From positions 1-57,786 of the forward strand of contig NZ_JAFUAG010000039.1 of assembly GCF_017464355.1 (NCBI RefSeq): a DNA stretch of 57,786 bases. The letters are read 5' to 3'. Every line of letters begins with the position of its first letter. The stretch's first letter is position 1. The notes beneath the pieces are model-generated. The model worked only from the letters and a program-made list of their open reading frames with translations, had not been told where the DNA came from and ran no database searches. Source of the DNA: Ruminococcus sp. (GTDB lineage: Bacteria; Bacillota; Clostridia; Oscillospirales; Ruminococcaceae). The position numbers and the translations under genes were made by a program. Shown in pieces: positions 7,616 through 16,407 of this stretch.

Positions 7616-9190
7616 ATGAACAGGACTACTAACGAAAGACCTTCCAAGGCAAAGCGAATAGCGGCACATCTGCGGCTGCTGGTGACGGGTATCGCTGTCA
7701 CAGGCGGGTGCGGACTTATGATGCTGACCGACAGTGCTTTCAACCCCGCCAAACAGGTGGAGAAGCAGCAGCCTGTCAGGGCGGCCGCTGAGGTGGTCTC
7801 GAAGGAAGTTGAGATAAAGAATGCCAGGATAAACAAAGCCAGTGCTTCTGCCCTTGCCATGGTGCAGCGGGAGTTCAGCAGTGACCTGGTGCTGCCTGAG
7901 CCTACCATGCAGAAAATGGAGTTTCCCAAATTCAAAAAGGCGGCTATAGGCGAATACGATGTGTCAGCGGCTGAGACAAAGTCCAAGGGCGTAAAGGTCA
8001 ACAGCGCCGAGATAACCGACCCCAACGACTTCACTGTTCCCTTCCCCGAACAGGATACACTGATATACTACCCCGAGAAAAATGCCCCCATGAACCTGAC
8101 CGCTACCAGAAGCGTGGCAGGAGAATATTTCAGGGTGCATGACGAGAACTCGGGCTCCACATTGGTGCTGAACGGCCATGAGCTGCTCTGCCTTATGGTG
8201 AACAACGAGATAGGCGACAGCTGGGACGAGAACGCTATCAAGGCGCAGATAGTCGCTGCGTACTCTCACCTGAGATTCAACCAGGAACACGGGCTTACAC
8301 CTACCATCGGCCTGAGGTACGGCTATTCCTCCAAGCTGGAGGGCTGCGTGAATGCAGTTGAAGGTCAGGCCATGCACTACGACGGCCAGGTGATCAATGC
8401 CGTCTACTCCGCTTCCAGCGCAGGCTATACCACCACCGCAGGTGATATCTGGGGAATGGATTACCCCTACCTCAAGTGCGTTGAGAGCATTTACGATGAC
8501 CAGGACGTCAACTGGGGCATAGAGAAAAAGTACAGCCGCGCAGAGGTCAAGAATATGCTGGAGAGCCGCTTCGGCATTGCCCTTTCGGAGGATCAGACCA
8601 AGTGGTTCACCATTGACAGAGCCTACAGCGTGGTATATATAGATACTGTCACCATTGACGGCAGAGAGAACTGCAAGCTCACAGGCAACCAGCTCTGCAA
8701 TATGATGGGGCTCAAATCCAACGCTATCACCATAAAGTATAAGGACGGTGAGTTCACCTTTACCTCCTGCGGCTGGGGACACGGCGTGGGTATGTCCCAG
8801 TGGGGCGCCCACTATTACGCAGAGAACGGCTGGACCTATGACCAGATACTCACCCATTACTATGTTGACGCAAAGCTGGAGCTTTCGCAGCCTGCGGCAA
8901 ATTCCGCAGCAGCCCCCGAGGAGGATACTTCTTCCGACAGCAGCGAGGCAGAGTATACCGAGCCTGTTGTGACAGAGGCTCCCGCCCAGACGGATCACAG
9001 CGACTACGGCGACCAGAGCGCCTACACCGATAATACCCAGCAGTGGACGGAAACTGCACCCCCCGTGCAGGAGTGGACACCTGAGCCCGAGACCCAGTGG
9101 CAGCCCGACGACCAGTGGTCGGCTGATACGGGCTACAGCGATTACAGCAGCGGCTACAGTGACTACAGCAGCGGGTACAGCGAGTGGTAA
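7616..9190 (+). CDS. SpoIID/LytB-domain protein with proline/tyrosine-rich tail
   Basis: A 524-residue exported protein. A membrane or signal segment lies at about residues 20-40. A SpoIID domain follows from about 185 to 430, with LVNGHEL-like start, VNNEIG and the C-terminal WGHGVGMSQWGA motif typical of this family. Characterised members are glycan-strand lytic transglycosylases or amidase enhancers, used in engulfment during sporulation. The last 95 residues are low-complexity, rich in Thr, Glu, Pro, Gln and Trp, and end in SDYSSGY repeats, which is unlike standard SpoIID. This suggests a vegetative wall-associated variant. ATG 7616 follows GAGGTAAG. A sporulation role is possible but is not shown by context. 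Confidence 0.85.
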   Translation: MNRTTNERPSKAKRIAAHLRLLVTGIAVTGGCGLMMLTDSAFNPAKQVEKQQPVRAAAEVVSKEVEIKNARINKASASALAMVQREFSSDLVLPEPTMQKMEFPKFKKAAIGEYDVSAAETKSKGVKVNSAEITDPNDFTVPFPEQDTLIYYPEKNAPMNLTATRSVAGEYFRVHDENSGSTLVLNGHELLCLMVNNEIGDSWDENAIKAQIVAAYSHLRFNQEHGLTPTIGLRYGYSSKLEGCVNAVEGQAMHYDGQVINAVYSASSAGYTTTAGDIWGMDYPYLKCVESIYDDQDVNWGIEKKYSRAEVKNMLESRFGIALSEDQTKWFTIDRAYSVVYIDTVTIDGRENCKLTGNQLCNMMGLKSNAITIKYKDGEFTFTSCGWGHGVGMSQWGAHYYAENGWTYDQILTHYYVDAKLELSQPAANSAAAPEEDTSSDSSEAEYTEPVVTEAPAQTDHSDYGDQSAYTDNTQQWTETAPPVQEWTPEPETQWQPDDQWSADTGYSDYSSGYSDYSSGYSEW

Positions 9191-9210
9191 GGTTTACGGA
9201 GGTAATTTGA

Positions 9211-9798
9211 TTGAACATTAAAAACCTGATGATGGAATATGATGTGATACTTGCTTCGGCTTCACCGAGAAGAAAGGAACTCATGCAGCTGATATGCCCG
9301 AGCTTCAGGGTGATACCTGCTGACTGCGGCGAGGCTGTCCCCGAGGCGATGAATACCCGCGATGTTCCCGGGTACCTTTCTTATCAGAAGTGCGCCTGCA
9401 TATCCCAGGTGTATCAGAAGGCTGTGGTCATCGGCTGCGACACCGTTGTGACCACCGCTGACGGCGAGATACTCGGCAAGCCCAAGGACGAGGCTGATGC
9501 AAAGCGTATGCTGAAGCTGCTCTCGGGCAGGGTGCATACGGTGGATACAGGTGTTTCTGTCAGCCATAACGGACATATCGAGACCTTCACCGAGACCACT
9601 AAGGTGTGGTTCAGGCAGCTGACCGATGAGGAGATAGATGACTATGTGGCCACAGGCGAGCCTATGGATAAGGCAGGCGCCTACGGTATCCAGGGGGAGG
9701 GTACGCTGCTGGTCGATAAGATAGAAGGCGACTTCTTCAACGTGGTGGGTCTGCCCGTTTCAAAGCTGGCAAACAAACTCCACGAAATGCTTGATTGA
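9211..9798 (+). CDS. maf: Maf-family nucleoside triphosphate pyrophosphatase
   Basis: House-cleaning nucleotide pyrophosphatase (dTTP/UTP class in most bacteria), historically called a septum-formation inhibitor. The family signature ILASASPRRKEL lies near residues 13-24. VIGCDTVV, LGKPKDEADA and the GAYGIQG motif are also present; 195 residues is the normal size. The start is TTG at 9211, since GGAGGT at 9197-9202 is 8 bases upstream; ATG 9229 is possible but lies too far from it. It sits 20 bases after the SpoIID-like gene and is probably co-transcribed, in keeping with its usual neighbourhood of cell-shape genes. Confidence 0.93.
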   Translation: MNIKNLMMEYDVILASASPRRKELMQLICPSFRVIPADCGEAVPEAMNTRDVPGYLSYQKCACISQVYQKAVVIGCDTVVTTADGEILGKPKDEADAKRMLKLLSGRVHTVDTGVSVSHNGHIETFTETTKVWFRQLTDEEIDDYVATGEPMDKAGAYGIQGEGTLLVDKIEGDFFNVVGLPVSKLANKLHEMLD

Positions 9799-9808
9799 TA
9801 GTTTTCAC

Positions 9809-9834
9809 AGGCGGGTAACTACACCCGCCTTTTT
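9809..9834 (+). terminator. Rho-independent terminator after maf
   Basis: AGGCGGGT at 9809-9816 pairs with ACCCGCCT at 9823-9830 over a 6-base loop, followed by a T-run to 9834. It ends the spoIID-like/maf transcript. Confidence 0.92.
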
Positions 9835-9870
9835 AATGCCCGCAGGGGCAAAGAAATTTACGGATTGTAC

Positions 9871-9899
9871 TTGAAAAAGCTGTGGAAATATGGTATGAT
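9871..9899 (+). promoter_or_regulatory. Sigma-A type promoter of the acylation module
   Basis: TTGAAA at 9871-9876 and TATGAT at 9894-9899 with a 17-base spacer. It lies downstream of in-frame upstream start codons and therefore fixes the first gene's start at 9937. Confidence 0.75.
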
Positions 9900-9936
9900 A
9901 TACTTATCTAGTTATGTGCAGAGGAAAGGTACTATT

Positions 9937-10818
9937 ATGGAACACAGTAATTCGGCAATAAGAAAGAGGCGTGTTAAAGCCCAACAGAATATGGTAACAA
10001 CCCTGTGCCTTGCCTGCATGGTATTCACGGTAGGGTGGTCGGTGTTCGCGGCGGTGAGGGAAGCTAAGGACCACGCAAAGGCTGCGGTGGCAGAGGGGAA
10101 GGTCAGCGCCTCATCTTCCCGGACGGACAAGAGCAGCTCTGCGGCAGAGGAAAGCTCACGGGAGGACAGCTCTGAGGAGGCTGCGGCTACAGATTCCTTC
10201 GAGCCATACTACAGCGAGGACGAGCACCCCTATGCCACCGCAAAGGATACGGCGGACGACCTGAGCGATGCAGTGTTCATCGGTGACAGCCGTACCGTCG
10301 GTATGATGAACAGCACGGACAAGCCCCAGGCTACTTTCATATGCGCCGTGGGACTTAATATAGATACGGTGCTGACCTCGGGCGATATAGTGCAGGGGGA
10401 CGGCAGCGTGGGCACACTGCAGCAGGCCCTCAGCGGCAAGGATTTCGGGCGAGTTTATATAAGCTTCGGTACAAATGAGATGGGCTGGCCTTATATAGAT
10501 GTATTTGAAGAGCACTACACCGAAATGGTAAAGACCATACAAAGCTATCAGCCCAATGCCGAGATATACCTCATAGGCATACTTCCCCTGGCTGAGTCCC
10601 AGGACTATGACGGCGATGCGGTCAACAACGAGAATGCCCGCACCTTTACAGCTTCTATTGAAAAGGTGGCAGACCAGCTGGGCGTGCATTACCTGGACTG
10701 CTCCGAGGCGGTGGCAGATGAGAACGGATATCTTCCCGAGGAGGCTTCTCCCGACGGTATCCATATGACAGCAGATTACTGCCTGTACTGGCAGAATTAT
10801 ATAATCGACAATACCTGA
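9937..10818 (+). CDS. Membrane-anchored SGNH/GDSL hydrolase
   Basis: A 293-residue protein. An N-terminal membrane helix spans about residues 17-37, then a Ser/Glu-rich linker, then an extracellular SGNH hydrolase domain. Block I is FIGDSR with Ser118 as nucleophile; YISFGTNEMG is the Asn block; the PDGIH motif supplies the Asp273/His276 pair. Such enzymes transfer or remove acetyl groups on carbohydrates. It is followed by a DUF4358-like lipoprotein and an MBOAT acyltransferase in one operon, so it likely handles acyl groups delivered across the membrane by the MBOAT protein onto a wall or capsule glycan (inference). ATG 9937 follows GAGGAAAGG. Lipase or esterase activity on other esters is an alternative. 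Confidence 0.85.
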   Translation: MEHSNSAIRKRRVKAQQNMVTTLCLACMVFTVGWSVFAAVREAKDHAKAAVAEGKVSASSSRTDKSSSAAEESSREDSSEEAAATDSFEPYYSEDEHPYATAKDTADDLSDAVFIGDSRTVGMMNSTDKPQATFICAVGLNIDTVLTSGDIVQGDGSVGTLQQALSGKDFGRVYISFGTNEMGWPYIDVFEEHYTEMVKTIQSYQPNAEIYLIGILPLAESQDYDGDAVNNENARTFTASIEKVADQLGVHYLDCSEAVADENGYLPEEASPDGIHMTADYCLYWQNYIIDNT

Positions 10819-10862
10819 CAGACCAAGGCAAAATTAGTTAAATATCAAGAAGGGTGAGTAAA

Positions 10863-11366
10863 ATGAAATTCAAGAAAACACTGTGCATTATCCTGGCGGC
10901 ACTGGCCGTGACCTGCGCCTGCGCTTCCTGCGGAGATGAGAAGGCTGACGACAAGGGCGGCGATACCTCTGCTGCACAGACCGACACAAAGGCTGCCGAT
11001 GCTGCTGCCACCGCTGACAAGCTCAAGAGCGACATAGCTTTTGAGGACGAGCTGGTAGAGTTCGACAGCGGCAAGATAGAAAAGATACTGGGCGTTGCTC
11101 CCGACGCTTACAAGACCGCTAAGGTATATGTAAGCTCCACAGGCGCTACCCCCGAGGAGATAGCCTGCTTTGAGGCCAACGACAATATGGCTGATACTAT
11201 CAAGGCTTCCCTTGAAACCAGACTTACCAACCAGAAGAACACCTTTACCGACTACAAGCCCGAACAGGCTCCCAAGCTGGAGGACGCTGTGCTGGTAGTC
11301 AAGGACAACTTCGTTTACTTCTGCGTATCAGGCGACAGCGCAAAGGCTAAGGAGATCATAGGTTAA
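10863..11366 (+). CDS. Lipoprotein with DUF4358-like domain
   Basis: A 167-residue secreted lipoprotein. A lysine-rich start and hydrophobic stretch lead to an ASCG lipobox (Cys near residue 24), then an Asp/Ala/Lys spacer and a compact domain from about residue 65 (FDSGKIEKILG, AKVYVSSTGATPEEIA, LVVKDNFVYFC) resembling DUF4358. No enzymatic motif is visible. Its stop codon overlaps the MBOAT start (TAATG), implying translational coupling and a shared role in the acylation module. AAGGG ahead of ATG 10863 supports this start over GTG 10854. Biochemical function is unknown. Confidence 0.8.
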   Translation: MKFKKTLCIILAALAVTCACASCGDEKADDKGGDTSAAQTDTKAADAAATADKLKSDIAFEDELVEFDSGKIEKILGVAPDAYKTAKVYVSSTGATPEEIACFEANDNMADTIKASLETRLTNQKNTFTDYKPEQAPKLEDAVLVVKDNFVYFCVSGDSAKAKEIIG

Positions 11367-12811
11367 TGCTTTTTTCAAGTACGACCTTCCTTTTCGGCTT
11401 TCTGCCGCTGGTGCTGCTGACTTATTTTTCGCTGACGAAGGTCTGCGGGAAATATGCCCGAACTGCCCAGAACGCGGTGCTGTTCGTGTTCAGCCTGGTA
11501 TTCTATGCCTGGGGCGAGCCGCTGTACAGCCTGCTTATGTGCGCCTCTATCATAGTGGCATACTTCACGGGCATACTGGCGGACAAGAGCCGTCTTCCCG
11601 AACACAAGAAAAACAGCAAGCTGCCGCTGACAGCCATGCTGACTGCGGTGGTGTGGAACTTAGGCCTGCTGCTGTTCTTCAAGTATACGGACTTCTTCAT
11701 AAACACCATAAACGGCATTTCGGGGGCGGACATAAAGCCCCTGGGGCTGGCACTGCCCATAGGCATAAGCTTCTACAGCTTCCAGACCCTTTCCTACGTT
11801 ATCGACGTTTACCGAGGCAACGTAAAGTGCCAGAAGAACATACTCCATCTGGGGACATATGTGGCACTTTTCCCCCAGCTGATAGCAGGGCCTATAGTGC
11901 GGTATGTGGACGTGGCCGAGCAGCTGGTCAACAGGCAGGAGAGCCTTGACAAGTTCGCCGCAGGTGTAAAGCGCTTCTGCGTGGGGCTGGGCAAAAAGGT
12001 CATCATAGCCAATGCGGTGGGCGAGCTTTTTGATACCATATCCCACTCTTCCCAGAGCGACCTGAGCGTGACGGCAAGCTGGGTGGGCATAATAGCCTAC
12101 ACCTTCCAGATATATTTTGATTTCTCGGGGTACTCCGATATGGCCATAGGCCTGGGCAAAATGTTCGGCTTTGACTTTCTGGAGAACTTCAATTATCCAT
12201 ACATCTCCGACTCTATCACCGAGTTCTGGAGAAGGTGGCACATATCACTGTCAAGCTGGTTCAGGGACTACGTCTATATCCCCCTGGGCGGCAACCGCAA
12301 GGGCAAGGCAAGGCAGTGCGTCAACATCATGGTGGTGTGGTTCCTGACAGGCTTCTGGCACGGCGCCAACTGGAATTTCATGATGTGGGGCGTTTACTTC
12401 GGCTGCATACTGCTGCTGGAAAAGAATTTCCTGCTGGCTGCGCTGAAAAAGTCCCCGAAGGTGATACAGCATATATATGCGCTGCTGCTGATAGTCATAG
12501 GCTGGGGCATTTTTGCTTATGAAGATACCTCGGCGCTGCTGCAGAACCTGAAGAATATGTTCGGCCTGGGCGGGCTGCCCCTTTGGAACAGGCAGACGAC
12601 CTTCTGGCTGTCACAGAACGGCATACTCTTCCTGCTGGCAGTTATCTGCTCAACACCACTTATCAAAAAGATAGGCGAGCGCTTTTCAAAAAGCAGGCCT
12701 GCTCTCTACTCAAACTTCTGCGAACCCGCCGAATGTGCGGTGCTGCTCATAGTATCGGTGGCATATCTGGCAGGCAACTCGTTCAATCCGTTTTTGTATT
12801 TCAGGTTCTGA
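11366..12811 (+). CDS. MBOAT-family O-acyltransferase (AlgI/DltB-like)
   Basis: Polytopic membrane protein of 481 residues with about ten membrane helices. MBOAT proteins move an acyl group from a cytoplasmic donor across the membrane to an extracellular acceptor. The active-site region is WFLTGFWHGANW with the invariant His332. Upstream, the DFSGYSDMAIG and FWRRWHISLS stretches are hallmarks of AlgI/PatA relatives. The start overlaps the lipoprotein stop by one base. Together with the upstream SGNH hydrolase this makes a two-part acetylation system for a surface polysaccharide, peptidoglycan or teichoic acid. Which polymer cannot be told from the sequence. Confidence 0.92.
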   Translation: MLFSSTTFLFGFLPLVLLTYFSLTKVCGKYARTAQNAVLFVFSLVFYAWGEPLYSLLMCASIIVAYFTGILADKSRLPEHKKNSKLPLTAMLTAVVWNLGLLLFFKYTDFFINTINGISGADIKPLGLALPIGISFYSFQTLSYVIDVYRGNVKCQKNILHLGTYVALFPQLIAGPIVRYVDVAEQLVNRQESLDKFAAGVKRFCVGLGKKVIIANAVGELFDTISHSSQSDLSVTASWVGIIAYTFQIYFDFSGYSDMAIGLGKMFGFDFLENFNYPYISDSITEFWRRWHISLSSWFRDYVYIPLGGNRKGKARQCVNIMVVWFLTGFWHGANWNFMMWGVYFGCILLLEKNFLLAALKKSPKVIQHIYALLLIVIGWGIFAYEDTSALLQNLKNMFGLGGLPLWNRQTTFWLSQNGILFLLAVICSTPLIKKIGERFSKSRPALYSNFCEPAECAVLLIVSVAYLAGNSFNPFLYFRF

Positions 12812-12814
12812 TCT

Positions 12815-13342
12815 ATGGAGATATTTACCGAAAGACTGCACCTGCGTGAAATGCGTGCTGACGACTTTGACGCACTGTATGCCGTGCTTGGCGACAGCGA
12901 TAATATGCGGCATTACCCACACGCTTTCGATGAAGAAACGGTGCAGGGCTGGATAGAGAAAAATCTTGAAAGATACCGCATTTTCGGCTTCGGGCTGTGG
13001 GCGGTATGTCTTAAAGAAAATGGCAGGCTGATAGGCGACTGCGGTCTGACCATGCAGAATATAAACGGCAGTATTCGCCCTGAGATAGGCTATCATATCC
13101 GCCGTGACATGCAGAGGCAGGGCTATGCAAAGGAAGCCGCCTGCGCAGTGCGTGATATGGCTTTTGAGAACACTCCCTTTCGGGTGCTGTATTCTTACAT
13201 GAAGCATGATAATGTGCCCTCCGCCAAGACAGCTGTGTCTTATGGCGCACACTTTTTTAAAAGCTATGAAGATGACGAGTGCCTGACAGATGTTTATGCC
13301 ATCACCCGTGAGGAATGGCAGAATATGAAAAACGAGGAATAA
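12815..13342 (+). CDS. GNAT N-acetyltransferase (RimJ/RimL-like)
   Basis: A 175-residue GNAT protein. The TERLHLREMRADDFDAL start is typical of the RimJ/RimL subfamily. The acetyl-CoA loop is the region around IRRDMQRQGYAKEA (about residues 97-110), and PSAKTAVSYGA follows. Substrate is unknown; relatives acetylate ribosomal protein N-termini, aminoglycosides or small molecules. It begins 3 bases after the MBOAT stop, so it is translated from the same message, although a mechanistic link with surface acylation is not evident. Confidence 0.88.
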   Translation: MEIFTERLHLREMRADDFDALYAVLGDSDNMRHYPHAFDEETVQGWIEKNLERYRIFGFGLWAVCLKENGRLIGDCGLTMQNINGSIRPEIGYHIRRDMQRQGYAKEAACAVRDMAFENTPFRVLYSYMKHDNVPSAKTAVSYGAHFFKSYEDDECLTDVYAITREEWQNMKNEE

Positions 13343-13344
13343 CC

Positions 13345-13707
13345 ATGAACACCGAATTACTAAGCAGGCTTGGCGGGCTGGCCGTCAGCTGTATAATAAT
13401 AATGGGGCTGATAGTTATAGCTTGCCTGGTGACACCGAAGCTTGCAAAGCTCATTGAAAAGAAGAACCCCGCCCTTGCTGACAAGATAGAAAAACGGGGT
13501 CTTGCAAACGATGATACCGAGGGAGATCCTTCCCGTGAATACGAGGTACACAGCGCTTTTGAAGCTTCCTCGGAAGAAGAGTTCGACCCGAATTACAAGA
13601 TATACCATGAGGATATATATGCGCTGAATTTCGGGAAAAAGAAAAAGAATAAACAGGCTGAAAAAAGCCTTGATATAACAGGAGTTGAAGAAAATGGCAA
13701 AGAATAA
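13345..13707 (+). CDS. Small single-span membrane protein, unknown function
   Basis: A 120-residue protein not recognised. The first 10 residues are followed by one membrane helix (about 9-32, rich in Ile/Val). A Lys-rich and then acidic cytoplasmic region ends in a basic [10 protein letters not shown] tract. ATG 13345 follows GAGGAA and lies 2 bases after the GNAT stop. The 3' end overlaps proS by 14 bases, so expression with proS is expected. No catalytic motif is seen. Confidence 0.7.
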   Translation: MNTELLSRLGGLAVSCIIIMGLIVIACLVTPKLAKLIEKKNPALADKIEKRGLANDDTEGDPSREYEVHSAFEASSEEEFDPNYKIYHEDIYALNFGKKKKNKQAEKSLDITGVEENGKE

Positions 13708-15136
13708 GAAAATGGTCGATGCGATAACCTCCATGGACGAGGATTTCGCAAAGTGGTACACCGACATCTGCACAAAGGCTGAGCTGATAGCTTACACAAG
13801 CGTTAAGGGCTGCATGGTAATAAGACCTTACGGCTATGCTATCTGGGAGCATATACAGCGTCTTCTGGACACCAGATTTAAAGAGCTGGGTCACGAGAAT
13901 GTTTGTATGCCTATGTTCATTCCCGAGAGCCTGCTGCAGAAGGAGAAGGATCACGTTGAGGGCTTTGCGCCCGAGGTAGCATGGGTGACACACGGCGGCA
14001 GCGAAAAGCTGGAGGACAGGCTGTGCGTAAGACCTACCTCCGAGACACTGTTCTGCGAGCATTATGCAAACATAGTTCACAGCTACCGCGACCTGCCCAA
14101 GCTGTACAACCAGTGGGTAAGCGTTGTAAGATGGGAAAAGACCACCAGACCTTTCCTGAGATCCCGTGAGTTCCTGTGGCAGGAGGGTCACACCATACAC
14201 GAAACAGCTGAGGAGGCTATCGAGGAGACAGAGCGTATGCTCAACTGCTATGCAGACTTCTGCGAGAAGGAGCTGGCTATGCCTGTAGTAAAGGGCAGAA
14301 AGACCGACAGCGACAAGTTCGCAGGTGCTGAGGCTACCTACGCTATCGAGGCACTTATGCACGACGGCAAGGCGCTGCAGGCAGGTACTTCACACTACTT
14401 CGGCGACGGCTTTGCAAAGGCTTTCAACATTCAGTTCACAGGCCGTGACAACAAGCTGGCATTCCCCCACCAGACTTCCTGGGGCGTTACCACCAGACTT
14501 ATCGGTGCTATCATAATGACCCACGGAGATGACAACGGCCTTGTGCTGCCCCCTGCTGTTGCACCTGTACAGGCAGTTATCGTGCCTGTTCAGCAGTTCA
14601 AGGAGGGTGTGCTGGAAAAGGCCAATGAGGTATACGAGCAGCTGAAGGCAGCAGGTATCCGTGTTAAGCTTGATGACAGCGACCAGTCCCCCGGATGGAA
14701 GTTTGCTGAGTATGAGATGAAGGGTGTGCCTGTCCGCATAGAGTTAGGCCCCAAGGACATCGAGAACGGCCAGTGCGTTATCGTAACAAGGCACGACCGT
14801 GAGAAGACCTTCACACCTCTGACAGAGCTGGTAGAAACAGTAAATGCCAAGCTTGAAGCAGTACGCGAGGGCATTTTCCAAAAGGCTCTTGAGAACCGTG
14901 AAAGACGCACCTACGCCTGCAAGACCACCGATGAGATCGTAAAGGCTCTTGAAGAAAAGGGCGACGGCTTTGTCAAGGCTATGTGGTGCGGCGACGAGGA
15001 ATGCGAAGACAAGGTCAAGGAGCTGACAGGTGTCGGCTCACGCTGCATACCTTTTGAGCAGGAGAACCTGAGCGATGTCTGCGTATGCTGCGGCAAGCCC
15101 GCCAAGCAGATGGTACTCTGGGGAAAAGCTTATTGA
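13694..15136 (+). CDS. proS: Prolyl-tRNA synthetase, archaeal/eukaryotic-like type
   Basis: Charges tRNA-Pro with proline. At 480 residues, without the YbaK-like editing insertion of bacterial-type ProRS, it belongs to the short archaeal-type class found in many Clostridia. Class II signatures are seen: motif 2 region with [19 protein letters not shown] and motif 3 [15 protein letters not shown]. The C-terminal extension has a probable zinc site (WCGDEEC and CVCCGK) and ends in the characteristic Tyr. ATG 13694 follows AGGAG by 9 bases. It overlaps the preceding gene, so it is part of the same long transcript, closed by a terminator at 15193. Confidence 0.96.
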   Translation: MAKNKKMVDAITSMDEDFAKWYTDICTKAELIAYTSVKGCMVIRPYGYAIWEHIQRLLDTRFKELGHENVCMPMFIPESLLQKEKDHVEGFAPEVAWVTHGGSEKLEDRLCVRPTSETLFCEHYANIVHSYRDLPKLYNQWVSVVRWEKTTRPFLRSREFLWQEGHTIHETAEEAIEETERMLNCYADFCEKELAMPVVKGRKTDSDKFAGAEATYAIEALMHDGKALQAGTSHYFGDGFAKAFNIQFTGRDNKLAFPHQTSWGVTTRLIGAIIMTHGDDNGLVLPPAVAPVQAVIVPVQQFKEGVLEKANEVYEQLKAAGIRVKLDDSDQSPGWKFAEYEMKGVPVRIELGPKDIENGQCVIVTRHDREKTFTPLTELVETVNAKLEAVREGIFQKALENRERRTYACKTTDEIVKALEEKGDGFVKAMWCGDEECEDKVKELTGVGSRCIPFEQENLSDVCVCCGKPAKQMVLWGKAY

Positions 15137-15192
15137 TCCATAATTATTGACAGGGGCGGATATTTTCTGTTCTGCCGCAAATATGTTTGCAG

Positions 15193-15219
15193 GGCGGGGC
15201 GCATAGCCCCGCCGTTTTT
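15193..15219 (+). terminator. Rho-independent terminator after proS
   Basis: GGCGGGGC at 15193-15200 pairs perfectly with GCCCCGCC at 15206-15213 over a 5-base loop, followed by GTTTTT. Confidence 0.9.
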
Positions 15220-15240
15220 ATTGCATATGTATATAAAAGA

Positions 15241-15341
15241 CTCCCAATTTTGAATTGTATTGCTGATGATACAGAATGGCTTTTTTTCGTATTGTTTCCC
15301 CCGCCTTCGGCGGGGGAAACAATACACAACCAAATTGGGAT
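15241..15341 (+). repeat. About 100-base palindromic repeat, copy A
   Basis: One of three copies in the window (others at 50731 and 54425, which are in the opposite orientation). Ends are CTCCCAATTTTG and CAAATTGGGAT. An inner 19-bp hairpin reads GTATTGTTTCCCCCGCC with its complement, and a conserved non-palindromic arm contains TGATGATACAGAATGGC. No coding capacity. It looks like a small non-autonomous mobile element or intergenic repeat. It lies between two terminators. Confidence 0.85.
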
Positions 15342-15348
15342 ATAAAAG

Positions 15349-15386
15349 AAAATGCGTCCGTGGAATATACCACGAACGCATTTTTT
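15349..15386. terminator. Bidirectional terminator between proS and the phosphoribosyltransferase gene
   Basis: AAAATGCGT at 15349-15357 and CGTGG at 15359-15363 pair with 15370-15384 across one mismatch, followed by T-run on the plus strand and a T-rich stretch on the minus strand. The flanking genes are convergent. The rest of 15387-15452 holds nothing I can name. Confidence 0.8.
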
Positions 15387-15452
15387 CACATTATTTTATT
15401 CGGCTTACCCACGGCAGAACAGAAAACTGTCGTCCCTGCCAATAATTATGAA

Positions 15453-16082
15453 TTATAACTTCGAGTAGCCGAAAGAGTTTATCAGCGCATCTATCTTCCT
15501 GCCGTTTTTGCACATGGGGCATTCGGCTGCGGGGAAAGTTTCATAGTTGGGCAGATCCTTGTCGGTGAACAGGGAGTGTACCTCCATATCCTCGTACTTG
15601 TCTATAGCCGAGAAAATAGCGCCGATAGCTGCCAGCTTGCCGCTGTAGTATTGCAGGCAGTCAACAGCCCTGCCTATGCTCTTGCCAGTGGAAGCGCTGG
15701 ATATCAGCAGCAGCACCTGCTTGCCCCAGATCTTCTTCTGTGTATTGTCACGGAAGATCATCTGGTTAACTGCATTCAGCTCGGGGGTTATCAGGTTGAT
15801 ATCCTCACCGTTGTTGATACCTGCCTGGGACAGATATTCTGCCAGGAACGCACCCAGTATCTCAGTACCCTCAAGGCAGATTATAGTGTCGATGTGGGTG
15901 TTGACATAGGTGCTGCCCAGCTCCTGTGCAGCCTCTCTGGCCATTTTAGTGCTGGTCTTTATAGATGTCATATCCACATAGTAATTAACGTGGGAGTGGT
16001 TGGTAGCATAGTGACCGGGTATAACACCGATCTGCACCTTTTTGTTTTTGCCCGACTGTATGGTCTGCATACGATCTTCCAT
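15453..16082 (-). CDS. Orotate phosphoribosyltransferase-like PRTase
   Basis: A 209-residue type I phosphoribosyltransferase-fold protein. The CxxC ending (CPMCKNGRKIDALINSFG) resembles the tail of clostridial PyrE proteins, and the PRPP-loop region is VLLLISSASTGKSI at about residues 123-136. Canonical PRTases have two acidic residues before the T-T-G of this loop; here they are replaced by Ser-Ser-Ala, so catalysis may be altered or the protein may be regulatory. It is a single gene with its own promoter (16177-16205) and an AGGAGG ribosome site. No other pyrimidine gene is nearby. A non-PyrE role, such as a PurR/XprT-like regulator, is possible. Confidence 0.7.
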   Translation of the reverse strand: MEDRMQTIQSGKNKKVQIGVIPGHYATNHSHVNYYVDMTSIKTSTKMAREAAQELGSTYVNTHIDTIICLEGTEILGAFLAEYLSQAGINNGEDINLITPELNAVNQMIFRDNTQKKIWGKQVLLLISSASTGKSIGRAVDCLQYYSGKLAAIGAIFSAIDKYEDMEVHSLFTDKDLPNYETFPAAECPMCKNGRKIDALINSFGYSKL

Positions 16083-16176
16083 TCTATATTCCTCCTCTAT
16101 GGCGGCGCCCGCCAGAAAAAATGTGCGTTACACGGTCAAATCATTGACACTTTGATAAATGTTCTGTAACAAAGAT

Positions 16177-16205
16177 ATTATATCACATTTTCACGAATTT
16201 GTAAA
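16177..16205 (-). promoter_or_regulatory. Sigma-A type promoter of the phosphoribosyltransferase gene
   Basis: On the minus strand TTTACA (16205-16200) and TATAAT (16182-16177) are 17 bases apart. The leader is about 90 bases. Confidence 0.75.
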
Positions 16206-16407
16206 CATCTTGTTAAGTCATTTTTCTCGACATTTTTCACAATAATTAAGCTGATTTTTTGTTTACGCCATGATACAAACTATATTGCTGTTCGGGCTGT
16301 AATATGGATATTTCGGGCTTTTTGGCAGAAAATATGACATTTGCAAACACTTGTTCCCAAACTTTGTTACAAACGGTTAAAAAACGGTAACAAGTATTTT
16401 TTTGGAC

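Noticed and set aside
7964-8998. Minus-strand open frame of 344 codons opposite the SpoIID-like gene
   Set aside because: The plus-strand gene has clear SpoIID motifs; the antisense frame reads as shadow sequence with no ribosome site.
13451-14362. Minus-strand open frame of 303 codons opposite proS
   Set aside because: proS is certain here; the antisense translation shows no family motifs.
15260-15458. Short overlapping open frames across the palindromic repeat after proS
   Set aside because: They consist of repeat sequence and a terminator; the same translation recurs at the other repeat copies, so they are by-products.
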